Positions 1 through 10,764 of a stretch of DNA of 64,000 bases are shown here, piece after piece. Within the stretch, counting starts at the first letter, position 1, and the number at the start of each line of letters is the position of its first letter. The DNA comes from Meghimatium bilineatum (taxonomy: Eukaryota; Mollusca; Gastropoda; Stylommatophora; Philomycidae). Under the pieces are notes generated by a model. The model was given only the letters and a program-made list of their open reading frames with translations, did no database searches and was not told where the DNA came from. The position numbers and the translations under genes are program-made. The stretch is taken from positions 24,543,965-24,607,964 of the forward strand of contig CM067309.1 of the NCBI GenBank assembly GCA_034231615.1. The letters run 5' to 3'.

Positions 1-1047
1 GTAAATGTAACAAGTCATTTAACTTTTATCTCATGTAAATGTAACAAGTCATTTATCTTTTATCTCATGTAAATGTAACAACTCATTTATCTTTTATCTC
101 ATGTAAATGTAACAACTCATTTATCTTTTATCTCATATAAATGTAACAAGTCATTTATCTTTTATCTCATGTAAATGTAACAAGTCATTTATCTTTTATC
201 TCATATAAATGTAACAACTCATTTATCTTTTATCTCATGTAAATGTAACAAGTCATTTAACTTTTATCTCATGTAAATGTAACAAGTCATTTATCTTTTA
301 TCTCATGTAAATGTAACAACTCATTTATCTTTTATCTCATATAAATGTAACAAGTCATTTATCTTTTATCTCATATAAATGTAACAAGTCATTTATCTTT
401 TATCTCATGTAAATGTAACAACTCATTTATCTTTTATCTCATGTAAATGTAACAAGTCATTTATCTTTTATCTCATATAAATGTAACAAGTCATTTATCT
501 TTTATCTCATGTAAATGTAACAACTCATTTATCTTTTATCTCATGTAAATGTAACAACTCATTTATCTTTTATCTCATATAAATGTAACAAGTCATTTAT
601 CTTTTATCTCATATAAATGTAACAAGTCATTTATCTTTTATCTCATGTAAATGTAACAACTCATTTATCTTTTATCTCATGTAAATGTAACAAGTCATTT
701 AACTTTTATCTCATGTAAATGTAACAAGTCATTTATCTTTTATCTCATATAAATGTAACAAGTCATTTATCTTTAATCTCATATAAATGTAACAAGTCAT
801 TTATCTTTTATCTCATGTAAATGTAACAACTCATTTATCTTTTATCTCATGTAAATGTAACAAGTCATTTAACTTTTATCTCATGTAAATGTAACAAGTC
901 ATTTATCTTTTATCTCATGTAAATGTAACAACTCATTTATCTTTTATCTCATGTAAATGTAACAACTCATTTATCTTTTATCTCATATAAATGTAACAAG
1001 TCATTTATCTTTTATCTCATGTAAATGTAACAACTCATTTATCTTTT
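1..1047. repeat. 34-bp minisatellite array
   Basis: About 30 tandem copies of a 34-bp AT-rich unit alternating TCATGTAAATGTAACAA and CATTTATCTTTTATC. Variants are G/C after AACAA, ATGT/ATAT, and an occasional TTAACTT. The array starts before the window and stops abruptly at a LINE tail at 1048. Degraded copies of the same unit reappear after the LINE. Confidence 0.95.
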
Positions 1048-1445
1048 CATCATCATCCTGTGACATATACTTTCCAGGACGTAGTGATGGATCTTCTGAA
1101 CACCTCGTCATCTTGGAGGAGTTAACCTGCTCCTCAAGCGACATGTTTAAACAGTCAGATATATCATTTGTCCATCGTCGTCTTAGGCGGCCTCTTCCTC
1201 TGCTGCCGTTAACACTGCTTTCTGCTATTAGTCTTTCCATGCTTGTATGTCTCTTTAGATGGCCAAAAAAGTTTAGCTTTCTTGTTATGATGTTATTTAT
1301 GAGCCGTTTAATGATTGTAATATTTTCTTTGTTTGTCTTTTTTTTTGATGTCCATAGTATATGCAAACTTTTTCTGTAGCATCCCAATTCGTAGCCCTCA
1401 ATTTTCACAATATCTATAAATAAATTACTAGGCAACGTACTCCAG
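1048..1445 (-). mobile_element. LINE family H, C-terminal fragment
   Basis: The minus strand encodes the tail of a non-LTR retrotransposon polyprotein: G-C-Y-R-K-S, then N-F-F-G-H-L-K-R-H, then a basic G-R-G-R-L-R-R-R-W block. It resembles the copies at 16810-17330 and 27030-27610. The 3' end on the minus strand is a short (GAT)n tail (CATCATCATC at 1048). It is 5' truncated, with no reverse transcriptase core, and sits inside the 34-bp minisatellite. Confidence 0.8.
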
Positions 1446-1516
1446 TAGTTTACCATTGCTTTCAGAAGAAAAATCTATTTATCGAATAGCTCTGAGAAAA
1501 CACAATATTTCATACT

Positions 1517-1670
1517 CCATTAATCTCTTATTTCATGAAAATTTCACAAGACATTTATCTTTTATCTCAAATAACTCTCGCAAGTCATTGAACTTTCTCT
1601 CATGTAAATCTCGCAACTCGTATATCTTGTCTCTCATGTAAATGCCACAACTCGTTTATCCTTTATCTTC
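1517..1670. repeat. degenerate remainder of the 34-bp array
   Basis: Four or five diverged units (TTTATCTTTTATCTCA, CTCGCAAGTCATTGAAC, TCTCTCATGTAAATG) match the array at 1-1047. They are much more diverged than the left side, so this is the decayed edge of the same array beyond the LINE insertion. Confidence 0.7.
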
Positions 1671-2050
1671 TCTATTAATAACATATATATTAACATCTCC
1701 TGTATGACTGTTCTCAGGTAAAGTTGATTTCTCATTATCATTAACATCTTTTTTCACTAATCACTAACGTCATTTCTCATTTTTGTTTTATTATTAACGT
1801 AATTTCTCGTTACTCATTAACGTCATTACTCAGTTTCCACCCACTGATTTATTCGTATTTCATAATCTTAACTCGTTAAATATTACCTTAGCTTCCTTAC
1901 ACCGATAAAACTGTCATATAGGCTCACCCTCCGAGCCGGTACACTGATAAATCATGTATTGCTATAGTGATTTCTAAATCATTTACATCATCAGATGAAA
2001 TCTATTTCAGATAGAATTTAATAATTACTAAATTTTGAACGAGTTGTCAT
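1671..2050. other. AT-rich stretch, nothing recognised
   Basis: No gene or transposon was recognised. Short repeats of CATTAACGTCATT occur around 1770-1830. Confidence 0.6.
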
Positions 2051-2622
2051 ACTGATGTTTGATGAACAACATCCATATTATACCATTTTACAAATTGATG
2101 ATGATTATTGTGTTGATAATCATAATGATGATGAATGTGTTGATGATGTTTTTAGGATGAACATGTTGTTAATTATGATGTTGATGATGTTATTAATGAT
2201 GATTGTGTTGATGATATTTTTGTTGTTATATGATAATAATGATGAAATTGATAATGGGGATGGTGTTGATGATGGTGATGTTGATGATGATGGTTTTGAT
2301 GATGTTGTTGATGATTATGGTGTTGATAATGATGATGATAATGTTGTTGTAGATTATGGTGTATGGTGTTAATGATGTTATTGATGATGATAATGATGTT
2401 GTTGATGTTATTGATCATGGTGTTGATGATGACATAAATAATAATGATGGTGTTTATGATGATAACTTTGATAATGATGATCGTGTGAATGATTTTTATG
2501 ATGATGGTTTTGATCATATTATTGATGATGTTGGTGATGATGAGCACAGTAATGATGATGATGGTGGTGTTGATACTGATGATGGTGGCGTTGTTGATGA
2601 TGTTCATGATGATGGTACTCTT
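2051..2622. repeat. GAT/GTT-rich triplet block
   Basis: A long imperfect run of GATGAT, GTTGAT and AATGAT triplets. It is open in several frames on both strands (Asp-rich one way, Ile/Asn/His-rich the other) because the repeat excludes stops, so these open frames are not taken as genes. Confidence 0.9.
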
Positions 2623-2908
2623 CATTCGCAAGCGAAAATAAGAATTTCATTGAGAAAGATCACATTTAGTTAGGTTAGATATGTTTGTGTGTTCTCAAAT
2701 GGCTGATGAGTTCAGTTCACATTCTGAAAGACCAGTTGTAATATGAGAAGGAATGATATAGGTCTTGATGTGAGAGAAAACATCCTGAGCTCTCATTTCG
2801 CCACCACTTCTCATGCAATGTTCTAAACTTTGTTTAAAACTTGTAATATTCGCACTGATCTACCCATGTCTGATGTACTGTCACGAGGGGTATCTTTTCA
2901 AGCCTTTT
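2623..2908. other. nothing recognised
   Basis: Unique-looking sequence between the triplet block and a SINE. No coding or repeat signal was recognised. Confidence 0.5.
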
Positions 2909-3067
2909 GTTTCTTCTTCTTCAGAGTTCATTCTGAAACTCCCACTGGGTTTCCCATGTAGCAAGACAATTGCCTTACTAGATTTCCAACAGAATATAGC
3001 CCATAGCATGGAAATGCGCTATCTCCGTTTTATTTGCGTCAAATGGCCCGACAGATTCGTCTTTGGT
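2909..3067 (-). mobile_element. SINE family S1 copy
   Basis: One of eight S1 copies, about 160 bp each. It reads, on the minus strand, from a CGAA-GAC-GGATGTGTCGGG head to a GAATGAACGC(T)GAAGAAGAA tail. This is one of the most diverged copies. The (GAA)n tail appears on the plus strand as TTCTTCTTCTTC at 2911. Confidence 0.85.
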
Positions 3068-3130
3068 GAGAGCTCTTAGTGTAATCCTGCAGTACTTGAA
3101 AGATGTCTTCTTGTAGTCCTATTCTATCCT

Positions 3131-3172
3131 CTAAACCTTCTCTCTTAAACATTTATTCATCAGCCAATCATC
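3131..3172. repeat. isolated leading unit of the 41-bp array
   Basis: CTCTCTTAAACATTTATTC with ATCAGCCAATCATC matches units of the array at 3554-4585 but is separated from it by a LINE fragment. The ATCAGCCAATCATCT ending recurs only at the far end of the array (about 4565). Confidence 0.7.
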
Positions 3173-3553
3173 TTGTTACAACAGAGATGAGATGTCTGAG
3201 AAAAGCCACAGGAGTGATCAAAAGACACAGAATTAGAAACGATGTCATAAGAGAAAGAGTGGGTGTCATATCAATTCTACAATACATACAAAACCAACAG
3301 ATACAATGGTTTGGTCATCTGGAAAGAATTCCGTGTGATTCATTAGTTTATAAAACATATATGAAGATAGGAGAAGCAGAAAGAAGAGCAAAGGGGTAGA
3401 CCTAGAATACGCTGGATCGACAACATCAAAGAGACATAACACCAACACCAAATAACATTATCTGAATCTGCGAGAAAATCGAGAACAAGAACAGTGTATC
3501 TCCCTCGCCACCCGTAAATGGGTAAAAGAGGAAGGAAAGAAGAAGAAGAATCT
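3173..3553 (+). mobile_element. LINE family B, C-terminal fragment with (GAA)n tail
   Basis: Encodes E-M-R-C-L-R-K, then Q-Q-I-Q-W-F-G-H-L-E-R and a broken R-G-R-P-R-I-R-W-I-D-N region, the tail of a non-LTR retrotransposon. It ends in GAAGAAGAAGAAT at 3538-3553. Related copies lie at 50775-51045 and, inverted, at 43690-44216. It lacks the reverse transcriptase core and has frame breaks. Confidence 0.8.
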
Positions 3554-4585
3554 AAGCCATCTCTCTTAAACATTTATTCATCAGCCAAATATCTAAGCCA
3601 TCTCTCTTAAACATTTATTCATCAGCCAAATATCTAAGCCATCTCTCTTAAACATTTATTCATCAGCCAAATATCTAAGCCATCTCTCTTAAACATTTAT
3701 TCTTCAGCCAAATATCTAAGCCATCTCTCTTAAACATTTATTCTTCAGTCAAATATCTAAGCCATCTCTCTTAAACATTTATTCATCAGACAAATATCTA
3801 AGCCATCTCTCTTAAACATTTATTCTTCAGCCAAATATCTAAGCCATCTCTCTTAAACATTTATTCTTCAGCCAAATATCTAAGCCATCTCTCTTAAACA
3901 TTTATTCATCAGACAAATATCTAAGCCATGTCTCTTAAACATTTATTCATCAGCCAAATATCTAAGCCATCTCTCTTAAACATTTATTCTTCAGCCAAAT
4001 ATCTAAGCCATCTCTCTTAAACATTTATTCTTCAGCCAAATATCTAAGCCATCTCTCTTAAACATTTATTCATCAGACAAATATCTAAGCCATCTCTCTT
4101 AAACATTTATTCATCAGACAAATATCTAAGCCATGTCTCTTAAACATTTATTCTTCAGCCAAATATCTAAGCCATCTCTCTTAAACATTTATTCTTCAGC
4201 CAAATATCTAAGCCATCTCTCTTAAACATTTATTCTTCAGCCAAATATCTAAGCCATCTCTCTTAAACATTTATTCATCAGCCAAATATCTAAGCCATCT
4301 CTCTTAAACATTTATTCTTCAGCCAAATATCTAAGCCATCTCTCTTAAACATTTATTCTTCAGCCAAATATCTAAGCCATCTCTCTTAAACATTTATTCA
4401 TCAGACAAATATCTAAGCCATCTCTCTTAAACATTTATTCTTCAGCCAAATATCTAAGCCATCTCTCTTAAACATTTATTCATCAGCCAAATATCTAAGC
4501 CATGTCTCTTAAACATGTATTCATCAGACAAATATCTAAGCCATGTCTCTTAAACATGTATTCATCAGCCAATCATCTACTCAAG
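3554..4585. repeat. 41-bp minisatellite array
   Basis: About 25 copies of a 41-bp unit containing CTAAGCCATCTCTCTTAAAC and ATTTATTC(A/T)TCAG(C/A)CAAATAT. Variants CATGTCTC and ACATGTATTC cluster near the right end. Confidence 0.95.
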
Positions 4586-5320
4586 TATTCACTGAAAGGG
4601 TCTTCATGATTGTTGTTCTGATGGGTTACTGGCGAATGTACTTTCAATCTCATCTCTTATCATTTCGAATCATCTTTTATCTCATGTGAATGTAAGAATA
4701 GCATGGAAGATGATTATAATAATCATATGAATACATACCAGCATGGAAAAGTGATACTCTCTTGGTGGAAGAGAAATGGCTTCTAGTAATCAAGCAAACA
4801 ATTAAAATAAAACCACGATTATGTTTTGTTTATCTTTAGAAACACGCACACGGAACTCAACGTTTCAACTAAAAAGGCCTTTATCAAGACCACAACCTAG
4901 CACACAAGTTAAAAGTGGCTTTGCCAAGGATTCTTTGACAATGCTGAACAAGTGAATGATAATTACCAAATATTTTAGAAATAAGCTTTGTTACTGAATA
5001 CAATTATGCATAGCGAAATAAATTGTGTAAATCTTGAGGGAAACATATATAGCAACATAATGTAAAAGTACAAGCATAGAAAGGAACATCAACCGAGATA
5101 AGACCTTTCCAAATACCATAGAACTAGTTAAATCTACTAAATGTATTGCACTAACTGAATAGTAAAACTGCTAAATGTATTGCACTAACTGAATAGTGAA
5201 AACGTTAAATATATTGTAATATCTAAATAGTACAACTATGTAATAAACTGAGTATTGTTAAGAGATATCTTAGTTGCGGAAGAGACCTCAGAACAAAACC
5301 ACTAATGATAACACTACCAG
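4586..5320. other. mostly unrecognised; short 32-bp repeats
   Basis: Contains a minus-strand copy of a recurring box (4859-4892, see findings) and three tandem copies of a roughly 32-bp unit with CTAAATGTATTGCACTAACTG at about 5130-5235. No coding signal was recognised. Confidence 0.5.
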
Positions 5321-5323
5321 TAG

Positions 5324-5800
5324 ATGTCAATAGAGGTGAAGAAGATAATTCGTCAGAGCTACATAACACCGATTATAACATTTGGATACCAAACTTGGAC
5401 AATAAATAAAAATGGTAGTGGGAAACTAGAGGTAACAGGGATGTGGTTCAAAAGAAGAATGTTGAGAGTATCATGGACAACAGAGATGTGGTTCTATAGA
5501 AGAATGCTGAGAGTAGCATGGACAACAGAGATGTGGTTCTATAGAAGAATGCTGAGAGTAGCATGGACAACAGAGATGTGATTCTATAGAAGAATGCTGA
5601 GAGTATCATGGACAACAGAGATGTGATTCTATAGAAGAATGCTGAGAGTAGCATGGACAACAGAGATGTGGTTCTATAGAAGAATGCTGAGAGTAGCATG
5701 GACAACAGAGATGTGATTCTATAGAAGAATGCTGAGAGTAGCATGGACAGATAGAAAGACTTACCAAGAGGTTCTGAGAAAGTGAAATGTGAGAAGGGGG
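5324..5800 (+). mobile_element. LINE family C fragment with internal array
   Basis: Encodes I-T-F-G-Y-Q-T-W-T-I (counterpart of Y-G-S-E-T-W-T-L), then K-L-E-V, then seven tandem copies of T-T-E-M-W-F-Y-R-R-M-L-R-V-A-W, then W-T-D-R-K-T-Y-Q-E-V-L-R-K. In a single-copy relative (24780-25160) the same peptide appears once, so the repeat is an in-frame expansion inside the LINE. Confidence 0.85.
5438..5752 (+). repeat. 45-bp in-frame array inside LINE C
   Basis: Units start at 5438, 5483, 5528, 5573, 5618, 5663 and 5708, an exact 45-bp spacing (15 codons). The first unit differs most (TTCAAAAGAAGAATGTTG) and the last runs back into LINE sequence at about 5749. Confidence 0.95.
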
Positions 5801-5810
5801 CTACTACATT

Positions 5811-5990
5811 CATTCATTTATTGGCACCATGCCTTCCGGCGTAGGCGATCATGTCTCTCCACAGTCCTCTGTTTTTTATACATTTAAATATAGTTTCCGA
5901 TGATTCTGTATCATGCCAGGCTTTCAAGCCATCCAACATTTTCTCACATTGTCTTCTTCTGTCCCACCTCCCATCGATCTTTCCAGTTGT
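5811..5990 (-). mobile_element. LINE family C, 3' end
   Basis: The minus strand reads W-K-D-R-W, then W-L-E-S-L-A-like sequence, then N-R-G-L-W-R-D-M-I-A and R-H-G-A, the end of family C. This is followed by an (ATGA)n tail (CATTCATTCATT at 5811). It lies in opposite orientation to the family C piece ending at 5800. Confidence 0.65.
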
Positions 5991-5995
5991 TACGC

Positions 5996-6210
5996 TATTG
6001 TAACGCTTATCCTTTTAACGCTATTTTTAGCCACCTTAAAAAAACTTAATCCTTGTAGCGTTACTTTTTGCCACCTTGAAAAAACTGAATCCTTGTAGCT
6101 CTACTTTTAGCCACATTGAGGAAACTGAATCCTTATAGCGCTACTTTTAGCCAACTTGAGAAAACTTAATCCTTGTAGCGCTACTTTTAGCAACCTTGAG
6201 AAAACATGTT
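5996..6210. repeat. 43-bp array, five units
   Basis: Five tandem copies of a unit containing GCGCTACTTTTAGCCA and TTGAGAAAACTTAATCCTTG. Confidence 0.9.
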
Positions 6211-6534
6211 CGCGTGCATTTAACCGTGACTTTTGCTTACCAACAGAATTCATTCAAGCCTTTTGGGTCACGTTTTCGATTATTCCCGCGCATTTAGTAA
6301 AACGTCGTTGGCAGTCGACATTAGTGCGGCACAAAGTATATATATAGCGACCAACGAAAAACAGAACAGTAATCAATAACTTCACGTAAGAAGGCGGATT
6401 CTGCTTTTTCTTTATTATATTGTTAATGTCTTATAATAATGCTGGCGATGTAACCTCAGAGAAGTATTTTGTGGTAGACGGTGATCTGACATAGGTACTA
6501 CATGACTTGGACGAATTTGTGACTACATACGACT
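6211..6534. other. nothing recognised
   Basis: No gene or transposon was recognised. The phrase GTAGACGGTGATCTGACATA occurs twice (about 6474 and 6541). Confidence 0.5.
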
Positions 6535-6770
6535 CTCACGGTAGACGGTGATCTGACATAAGTACTACATGACCTGACTGCATACAACTAGTATTAATGC
6601 TGGGAGCAGTAGCTCTGTCAAGGAATGTGGTACCTGAAATCTTATCTTGTCTTCTGGTGCGCAATAACTTTCTGAGACAAAATGTATGGAGGTGATTGTG
6701 TTTTCTCAAGCGTCGACTGTACACAACGGATCCACATTTAAATCTTCAGCAAATGAGGGGTTTTAGCTAA
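6535..6770 (-). mobile_element. LINE family G fragment
   Basis: The minus strand encodes V-Y-S-R-R, then T-F-C-L-R-K-L-L, then R-R-Q-D-K-I-S and M-S-D-H-R-L-P. These correspond to the tail of the reverse transcriptase region of the family G copy at 39365-40030 (V-Y-R-R-H, W-Q-D-K-I-P-D). It is diverged and short. Confidence 0.7.
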
Positions 6771-6799
6771 TGGCATCCGCCCGCTTAACGTGCATAATT

Positions 6800-6925
6800 T
6801 CCTGCTTCTGTTGGAATACTTGATGACGTTGATAAGTTTCCCGTTGGCGTTGGAAAACTTGATGACGTTGATAAGTTTCCCGTTTGCGTTGGATAACTTG
6901 ATGACCTTGCATAATTCCCCGTTTT
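6800..6925. repeat. short ~37-bp array, three units
   Basis: Three copies of a unit with TTGATGACGTTGATAAG and TTTCCCGTT(G/T)GCGTTGG. Confidence 0.85.
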
Positions 6926-7084
6926 TCTTAAAAAACTAGACCTTTTTGGTAAACATCATTACGTAAGTGCTTTTATCCAGTATTTGGCTGCATTTATTGT
7001 ACTAAAAGACGTGTTCTCATTTGCTAGTTGAGGGAGGGGGGAGGAGGGGGTTGAACACCCTCAAATCCAGCGTTATATACAGGT

Positions 7085-7566
7085 TTGGTACACAGTATAG
7101 CATACAACAGCATACCAACATACAACAGCATACCAACATACAACAGCATACCAACATACAACTGCATAAGAGCATACGACAGCATACCAACATACAACTG
7201 CATAAGAGCATACAACAGCATACCAACATACAACTGCATAAGAGCATACAACATCATACCAACATACAACAGCATACCAACATACAACAGCATACCAACA
7301 TACAACAGCATACCAACATACAACTGCATAAGAGCATACAACAACATGCCAGCATACAACAGCATACAAACAACATACAACAACATACCAGCATACAACA
7401 TACCAGCATACAACATACCAGCATACAACATACCAGCATACAACATACCAGCATACAACATACCAGCATACAACATACCAGCATACAACATACCAGCATA
7501 CAACATACCAGCATACAACATACCAGCATACAACATACCAGCATACAACATACCAGCATACAACAA
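7085..7566. repeat. compound minisatellite, 18-bp then 15-bp units
   Basis: The left part (to about 7380) is an 18-bp unit GCATACCAACATACAACA with a TGCATAAGAG variant every few units. The right part (7385-7566) is a homogeneous 15-bp unit ACAACATACCAGCAT, about 12 copies. It is open in several frames on both strands because both periods are multiples of three. Confidence 0.95.
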
Positions 7567-8155
7567 CAGTGAAAGTGACATTACTCTGTACAACTTGAAC
7601 TTTGTTCATTTGTCAAATAAATTCAGGCGATAATTTTTCTAACCTTCCTTTCCACCGCGTTCCTACAATACACTGGCGTAACTAACCGCATTGCAGCAGA
7701 AAACGTTTCCCCACAAAAAAAAATTGAACTGAATGGTACATTTTGACAGCACATATGGGTGCTGTTTCCGAATCTGGAAAATTAATTACTTAATACTATT
7801 CAACATAAGGTGGGATGCATCTGAACCATCCATTTTACGTAGAATTAACCAGGGGCTATGCTTGACTAATCACGTGACAAGAACTATTTAAATAACTTAA
7901 TGCAACAGGAGTTTCTAGGAAATAATCAAATAAAAGAAACGCAACATTGGTTTTAGAAATAGTTTTTTGTCAGCTTCTGTTGTACTGAAAGGACGTCCCG
8001 GTTGCATTCTGTTGTACTGAAAGGACGTCCCGGTTGCATTCTGTTGAATGCGCAAATTCATTGACATTTATTAATTGTATTTTCGTTGGCTTTTAGACAG
8101 GAAGCTTCCGAGTTCGTTTCATTACATAATAGATTCACGGCACTCGCTCTTTTTA
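7567..8155. other. nothing recognised; 33-bp tandem duplication
   Basis: No gene was recognised. A unit containing TGTACTGAAAGGACGTCCCG is duplicated in tandem at 7976-8043. Confidence 0.6.
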
Positions 8156-8159
8156 TTCC

Positions 8160-8278
8160 TTCGATCTGAAGTTTAACGGGATGTAGGCTCGAAAACTGAA
8201 TGCGGTGTTGTGTGGTTTACATCTTCGGTATCTGCGCCTTTTAACCTGATACATCTAACTTCATCATATGAGTTTTTG
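8160..8278 (-). mobile_element. SINE family S2, diverged copy
   Basis: Matches the S2 body in the 36180-36457 copy: GGGATGTAG, CTGAATGCGGTGTTGTG, GGTTTACA and TCTGCGCCTTTTAACC occur in the same order. No tail or target duplication was found. Confidence 0.6.
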
Positions 8279-8282
8279 TTAA

Positions 8283-8835
8283 TTTCCAATCATCATCATT
8301 AAATGCCGTCTCCGCAACGAAGGTTGTCTGCAACGTATCTCCAACATCTCCTGTCTCTTGTCTTGGTGGTACACTCTGCTAGACTGTAACCTGTCCATCG
8401 TGTGATGTTACTTTCCCACTTGTATCTCTGTCTACCTCTTCCTCGCTTCCCTTACTTTACCCTCGAGTAAGGTCTTCAATACGGTGTCATGCCTTTTAAT
8501 GTGTCCAAAGTATTTTATTTGCCTGATCTTTATTTCTCTTAGTAGTTCTTTCTTCATATTAAGTGTCTTTAGCACCTCCTTATTTGTTTTCTTCTCTTTC
8601 CACGACAGTCTCCCTAATCTTCTATATACCCACATCTCAAAGGCATCAATTGTGTCTTCTAAATGTTTAATTAGTGTCCATGTTTCTGAACATTACATTA
8701 ATATAGAATAGATGTAGCATTTTATCATTCTCATTTTTAACTTGTTTGTAATTTGTTTAGATATTAATAATTTCTTCATACCATTGAAGGCACTTTTAGC
8801 CATTCCTATAGTCACGATATTTCGACTGAGACTAA
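8283..8835 (-). mobile_element. LINE family A, C-terminal fragment
   Basis: The minus strand encodes the pieces K-L-K-M-R-M-I-K-C-Y-I-Y-S-I-L, M-W-V-Y-R-R-L-G, I-K-Y-F-G-H-I-K-R-H and T-L-L-E-G-K-V-R. They match the cleaner copy at 25365-25968 in order, with frame breaks. The 3' end is a (GAT)n tail (ATCATCATCATT at 8289). No reverse transcriptase core is present. Confidence 0.85.
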
Positions 8836-9001
8836 AACTCTGACGTTTAAAGGCACACTTAGACCGAATCGACATCAGTGATGATTCTTTGGCCTGCATC
8901 TGCTGAGCAGTAACACAGACAACAGAGCACACTCTACAGAGATGTCCCAGTTCCCCTTTTCACAGACCGCCAGTCTGGAGCTTCTCAAGCAAAACGAGTT
9001 T

Positions 9002-9215
9002 TAGGGAACACAAGATGACCTAACACAAACAACTTTAAATATGACCAATATCGGACTAGATGTTTAACAACTCATCGTAGAAGTTGTGTTTCAGCATAAT
9101 CGCGTCATCAGTTGTTGTGTAGAATCAGGAACGCAATATGACCTAAAACAAAACAGCTCTAAATATAACCAATACCGGACTGGATGTTTAACAATTGATC
9201 GCAGAACTAGCATAA
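9002..9215. repeat. two tandem copies of a dispersed ~130-bp repeat
   Basis: The phrases AATATCGGACTAGATGTTTA and AATACCGGACTGGATGTTTA, each preceded by GACCTAA-rich text, mark two diverged copies in tandem. A third copy lies at 9755-9905. Family unknown. Confidence 0.7.
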
Positions 9216-9271
9216 CATTTTCTTACAATCCGACAGACGCAATGGAGAAACCAACTCATACGAAATCCTTC

Positions 9272-9335
9272 CTAGTCGCCTATAGCGACATACATGAACG
9301 ATCATAATGGTTCTATTATTTGCTTCCCTTCGGGC
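9272..9335 (-). mobile_element. SINE family S2, 5' piece
   Basis: TAGTCGCCTATAGCGACAT and TTGCTTCCCTTCGGGC correspond to the 5' part of S2 at 36180-36457 (TAGTCGCCTTTTACGACAT, TTTGCTCCCCTTTCGGGC). About 60 bp survives. Confidence 0.55.
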
Positions 9336-9436
9336 AATGAGAACACAAGCGCGAAATTAACTAAATAACATTTATAAAAATTAATTTGATGTTTCATTCT
9401 TTAAATTCTTCAAGAAAAATCAAATTGCAGCAAACG

Positions 9437-9530
9437 ATATGTGCACCAGATCCGCTCAGATTGCACCTTCTCGCCTCGCAAGTTGAGTCAACACGTTTTC
9501 CGTCTTCAATCACACCGTATACCTAACAAA
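9437..9530 (-). mobile_element. tRNA-like SINE family E copy
   Basis: Shares CGCCTCGCAAGTTGAGTCAA and ACACGTTTTCCGTCTTC with four other copies. The best copies contain, on the minus strand, a GGTTCAAATCC-type B box. Here the B-box region is mutated (CACCAGATCCGCTC). Confidence 0.55.
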
Positions 9531-10525
9531 GATGCGATTTCAATCAAGACGTTATTTTAAAATTAATTTATCTTTTACTGTGTGGGCCGTGGTAGGTCAC
9601 CAACCTGATGTCACCCTCCGTCCGACCAATAGACTTGGGTTTTGTGTTTACTCGCTAATCGTGATTTGAAATAATTACCCAGCGATACGAAAATACGGGA
9701 TCAGAGCTCATGCTCTGGGTAAGTCGAGGAATTGAGCTGTCATTACTGAGTAATTGAGTTGTAGGGAACTCAAGATGAACTAAAACAAACATTTCTATAC
9801 ATGACCAATATCGGACTGAATGTTTAACAATTTAACGTAGAAATTGTGTTTCAGCATAGACGCGTCATCGGTTGTTGTGTAGTATCAGGAACCCAAGATG
9901 ACATAAAATACGACAAGTCGTTTTCAACCTGGGTAATATGCCTCCCCTGAGGGGCTATGAGACTTAATGAGTGGGTGGGTGTCTAAGGAGAACACGTTTG
10001 AAATTAGGGCCGGGGGGATCACCTATTTTTTTCTTTTCCAAGACATTTATGCCGATGGTAGTTACATTTTACAGAAGTTATTCAAGAAACTTAGATCATT
10101 CTTGTGTTAAAACTGATTTAGTATTTCGGTCCCCACCCTGATTTTTAAAATGTATAAAAAAAACTTCCATGTTGTCAAGAAACACAAGCTGTTTGTAACA
10201 TTTACCTACAGGAATCAATGCTAATTAATGCTTTGTTGAAACGCAAGAACTATTGACTCGTTTTAAAATAATTTCTTTTTAATTTTCTAAACGTGTAACT
10301 CAAGCAAGAGAGCACATGAAATTATTACCTGCAAAACACACGCTCAGACAACTTATACACGTCATTGAGAACGTCATATCCGCCGAAACATTATTTATTT
10401 TTGTCTCAAGTCACGTACGATCATGGGTGGCACAATACGGCCTGTGGCACCAACCTGTCACGGCAATATTTTTTACCTTAAAACAGGAGTATTTAAATTG
10501 ATTAGAAAACAGATCATAATGTAGA
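9531..10525. other. mostly unrecognised; third ~130-bp repeat copy
   Basis: Includes the third copy of the dispersed repeat (9755-9905). At 9920-10020, TTTTCAACCTGGGTAATATG followed by CTCCCCTGAGGGG looks like the edge of a hAT-type element, but no second terminus was found. The small frame at 10316-10501 has no recognisable domain. Confidence 0.4.
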
Positions 10526-10620
10526 AAAATTGATTTGAACCAGGTTCGTTCAGATGGCACCTAATCAACTTGCAACTTGAGGCAATACGTTTTTTATCTT
10601 CGACCATACAGCATAATTTT
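10526..10620 (-). mobile_element. tRNA-like SINE family E copy
   Basis: GATTTGAACCAGGTTCGTTC is followed by TGGCACCTAATCAACTTGCA. Read on the minus strand it contains a B-box-like GGTTCAAATC. Flanks do not show a clear target duplication. Confidence 0.6.
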
Positions 10621-10764
10621 AGTCAAGACTTTCAGCGTGTATATTCCCAAACTACTATGAATATGGACCGGTCGAACGACGCAGACACCAGTAACACGCA
10701 CACTGCACAGGTAGGTAATTTCTCGAGAACTACAAACATTGTACCATCATCAGCACGCGCCGTA

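Noticed and set aside
7017-7633. Overlapping open frames on both strands with pentapeptide repeats
   Set aside because: All are by-products of 15- and 18-bp tandem units. Both strands open at once is the mark of a stop-free repeat, not of coding.
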